This document shows positions 63,981 through 64,000 of a stretch of DNA of 64,000 nucleotides, piece after piece. The notes beneath the pieces were generated by a model that saw only the letters and a list, made by a program, of their open reading frames with translations, did not search any database and was not told the origin of the DNA. The DNA comes from Onchocerca volvulus. Its lineage: Eukaryota; Nematoda; Chromadorea; Rhabditida; Onchocercidae. The position numbers and the translations under genes were made by a program. Location of the stretch: contig HG738140.1 in the NCBI GenBank assembly GCA_000499405.2, positions 1,507,024 to 1,571,023 on the forward strand, read 5' to 3'. Within the stretch, counting starts at the first letter, position 1. Every line of letters starts with the position of its first letter.

Positions 63981-64000
63981 TCGAAAGCCAAGTTTGTGCT

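Noticed and set aside
1..64000. tRNA, rRNA, CRISPR or prokaryote-type features
   Set aside because: No B-box (GGTTCGAATCC-like) with a matching cloverleaf, no rRNA segment and no regular spacer array was seen.

Overview
This AT-rich window comes from an intron-rich animal genome, most likely a nematode and possibly a filarial (clade III) worm. Introns are mostly 100-900 bp and have GTAAGT/GTTAGT/GTATGT donors and TTTTCAG/TTTTAG acceptors. Several start codons lie 2-20 nt behind a strong 3' splice acceptor with no upstream exon, as expected for SL trans-splicing. The closest family matches have nematode-style members (MTL-type metallothionein, insulin-like peptide with an extra B-chain Cys, MEL-11, RAGA-1, SAPS-1, SAMP-1). 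The clade is an inference; no rRNA, tRNA or CRISPR was seen. Poly-A/poly-T tracts of 15-40 nt are scattered throughout and account for many Lys- or Phe-rich spurious ORFs.

Layout. Positions 1-4900 hold no recognised gene. At 4962-5370 (minus) lies the first coding exon of an insulin-like peptide (signal, pro-region, B chain); its A chain was not found. 6100-16000 is gene-poor, with hairpins and small repeats. At 16117-18441 (plus) is a three-exon metallothionein with TGATAA sites upstream and a duplicated non-coding block around it.

Three minus-strand genes then follow in a row: samp-1/TMEM201 (inner nuclear membrane, 20431-24171), raga-1 (Rag GTPase of the TORC1 amino-acid pathway, 25342-28445) and saps-1/PPP6R (PP6 regulatory subunit, 30310-36283). 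saps-1 is divergent from UTP3/SAS10 (plus, 38523-41308; small-subunit rRNA processome). Convergent to UTP3 is mel-11/PPP1R12 (minus, 43051-54857, with an alternative first exon up to 56337), the myosin phosphatase targeting subunit, which has two alternative leucine-zipper last exons. 56400-60990 is intergenic with microsatellites and tandem repeats. At 60992-63980 (minus) is a five-exon HD-superfamily hydrolase-like gene whose HD doublet is not conserved.

The exon models of the complete genes (all except the insulin-like one) were built by hand. Each closes in frame (samp-1 527 aa, raga-1 308, saps-1 784, UTP3 421, mel-11 919 or longer, HD-like 217, metallothionein 64), which supports them strongly. 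The genes are conserved cellular functions rather than one pathway; raga-1 and the PP6 and PP1 subunits share a signalling theme only. The points most worth following are the alternative mel-11 ends, the lost HD motif, the metallothionein locus duplication, the GC-AG intron in raga-1 and the unpaired insulin B-chain exon.
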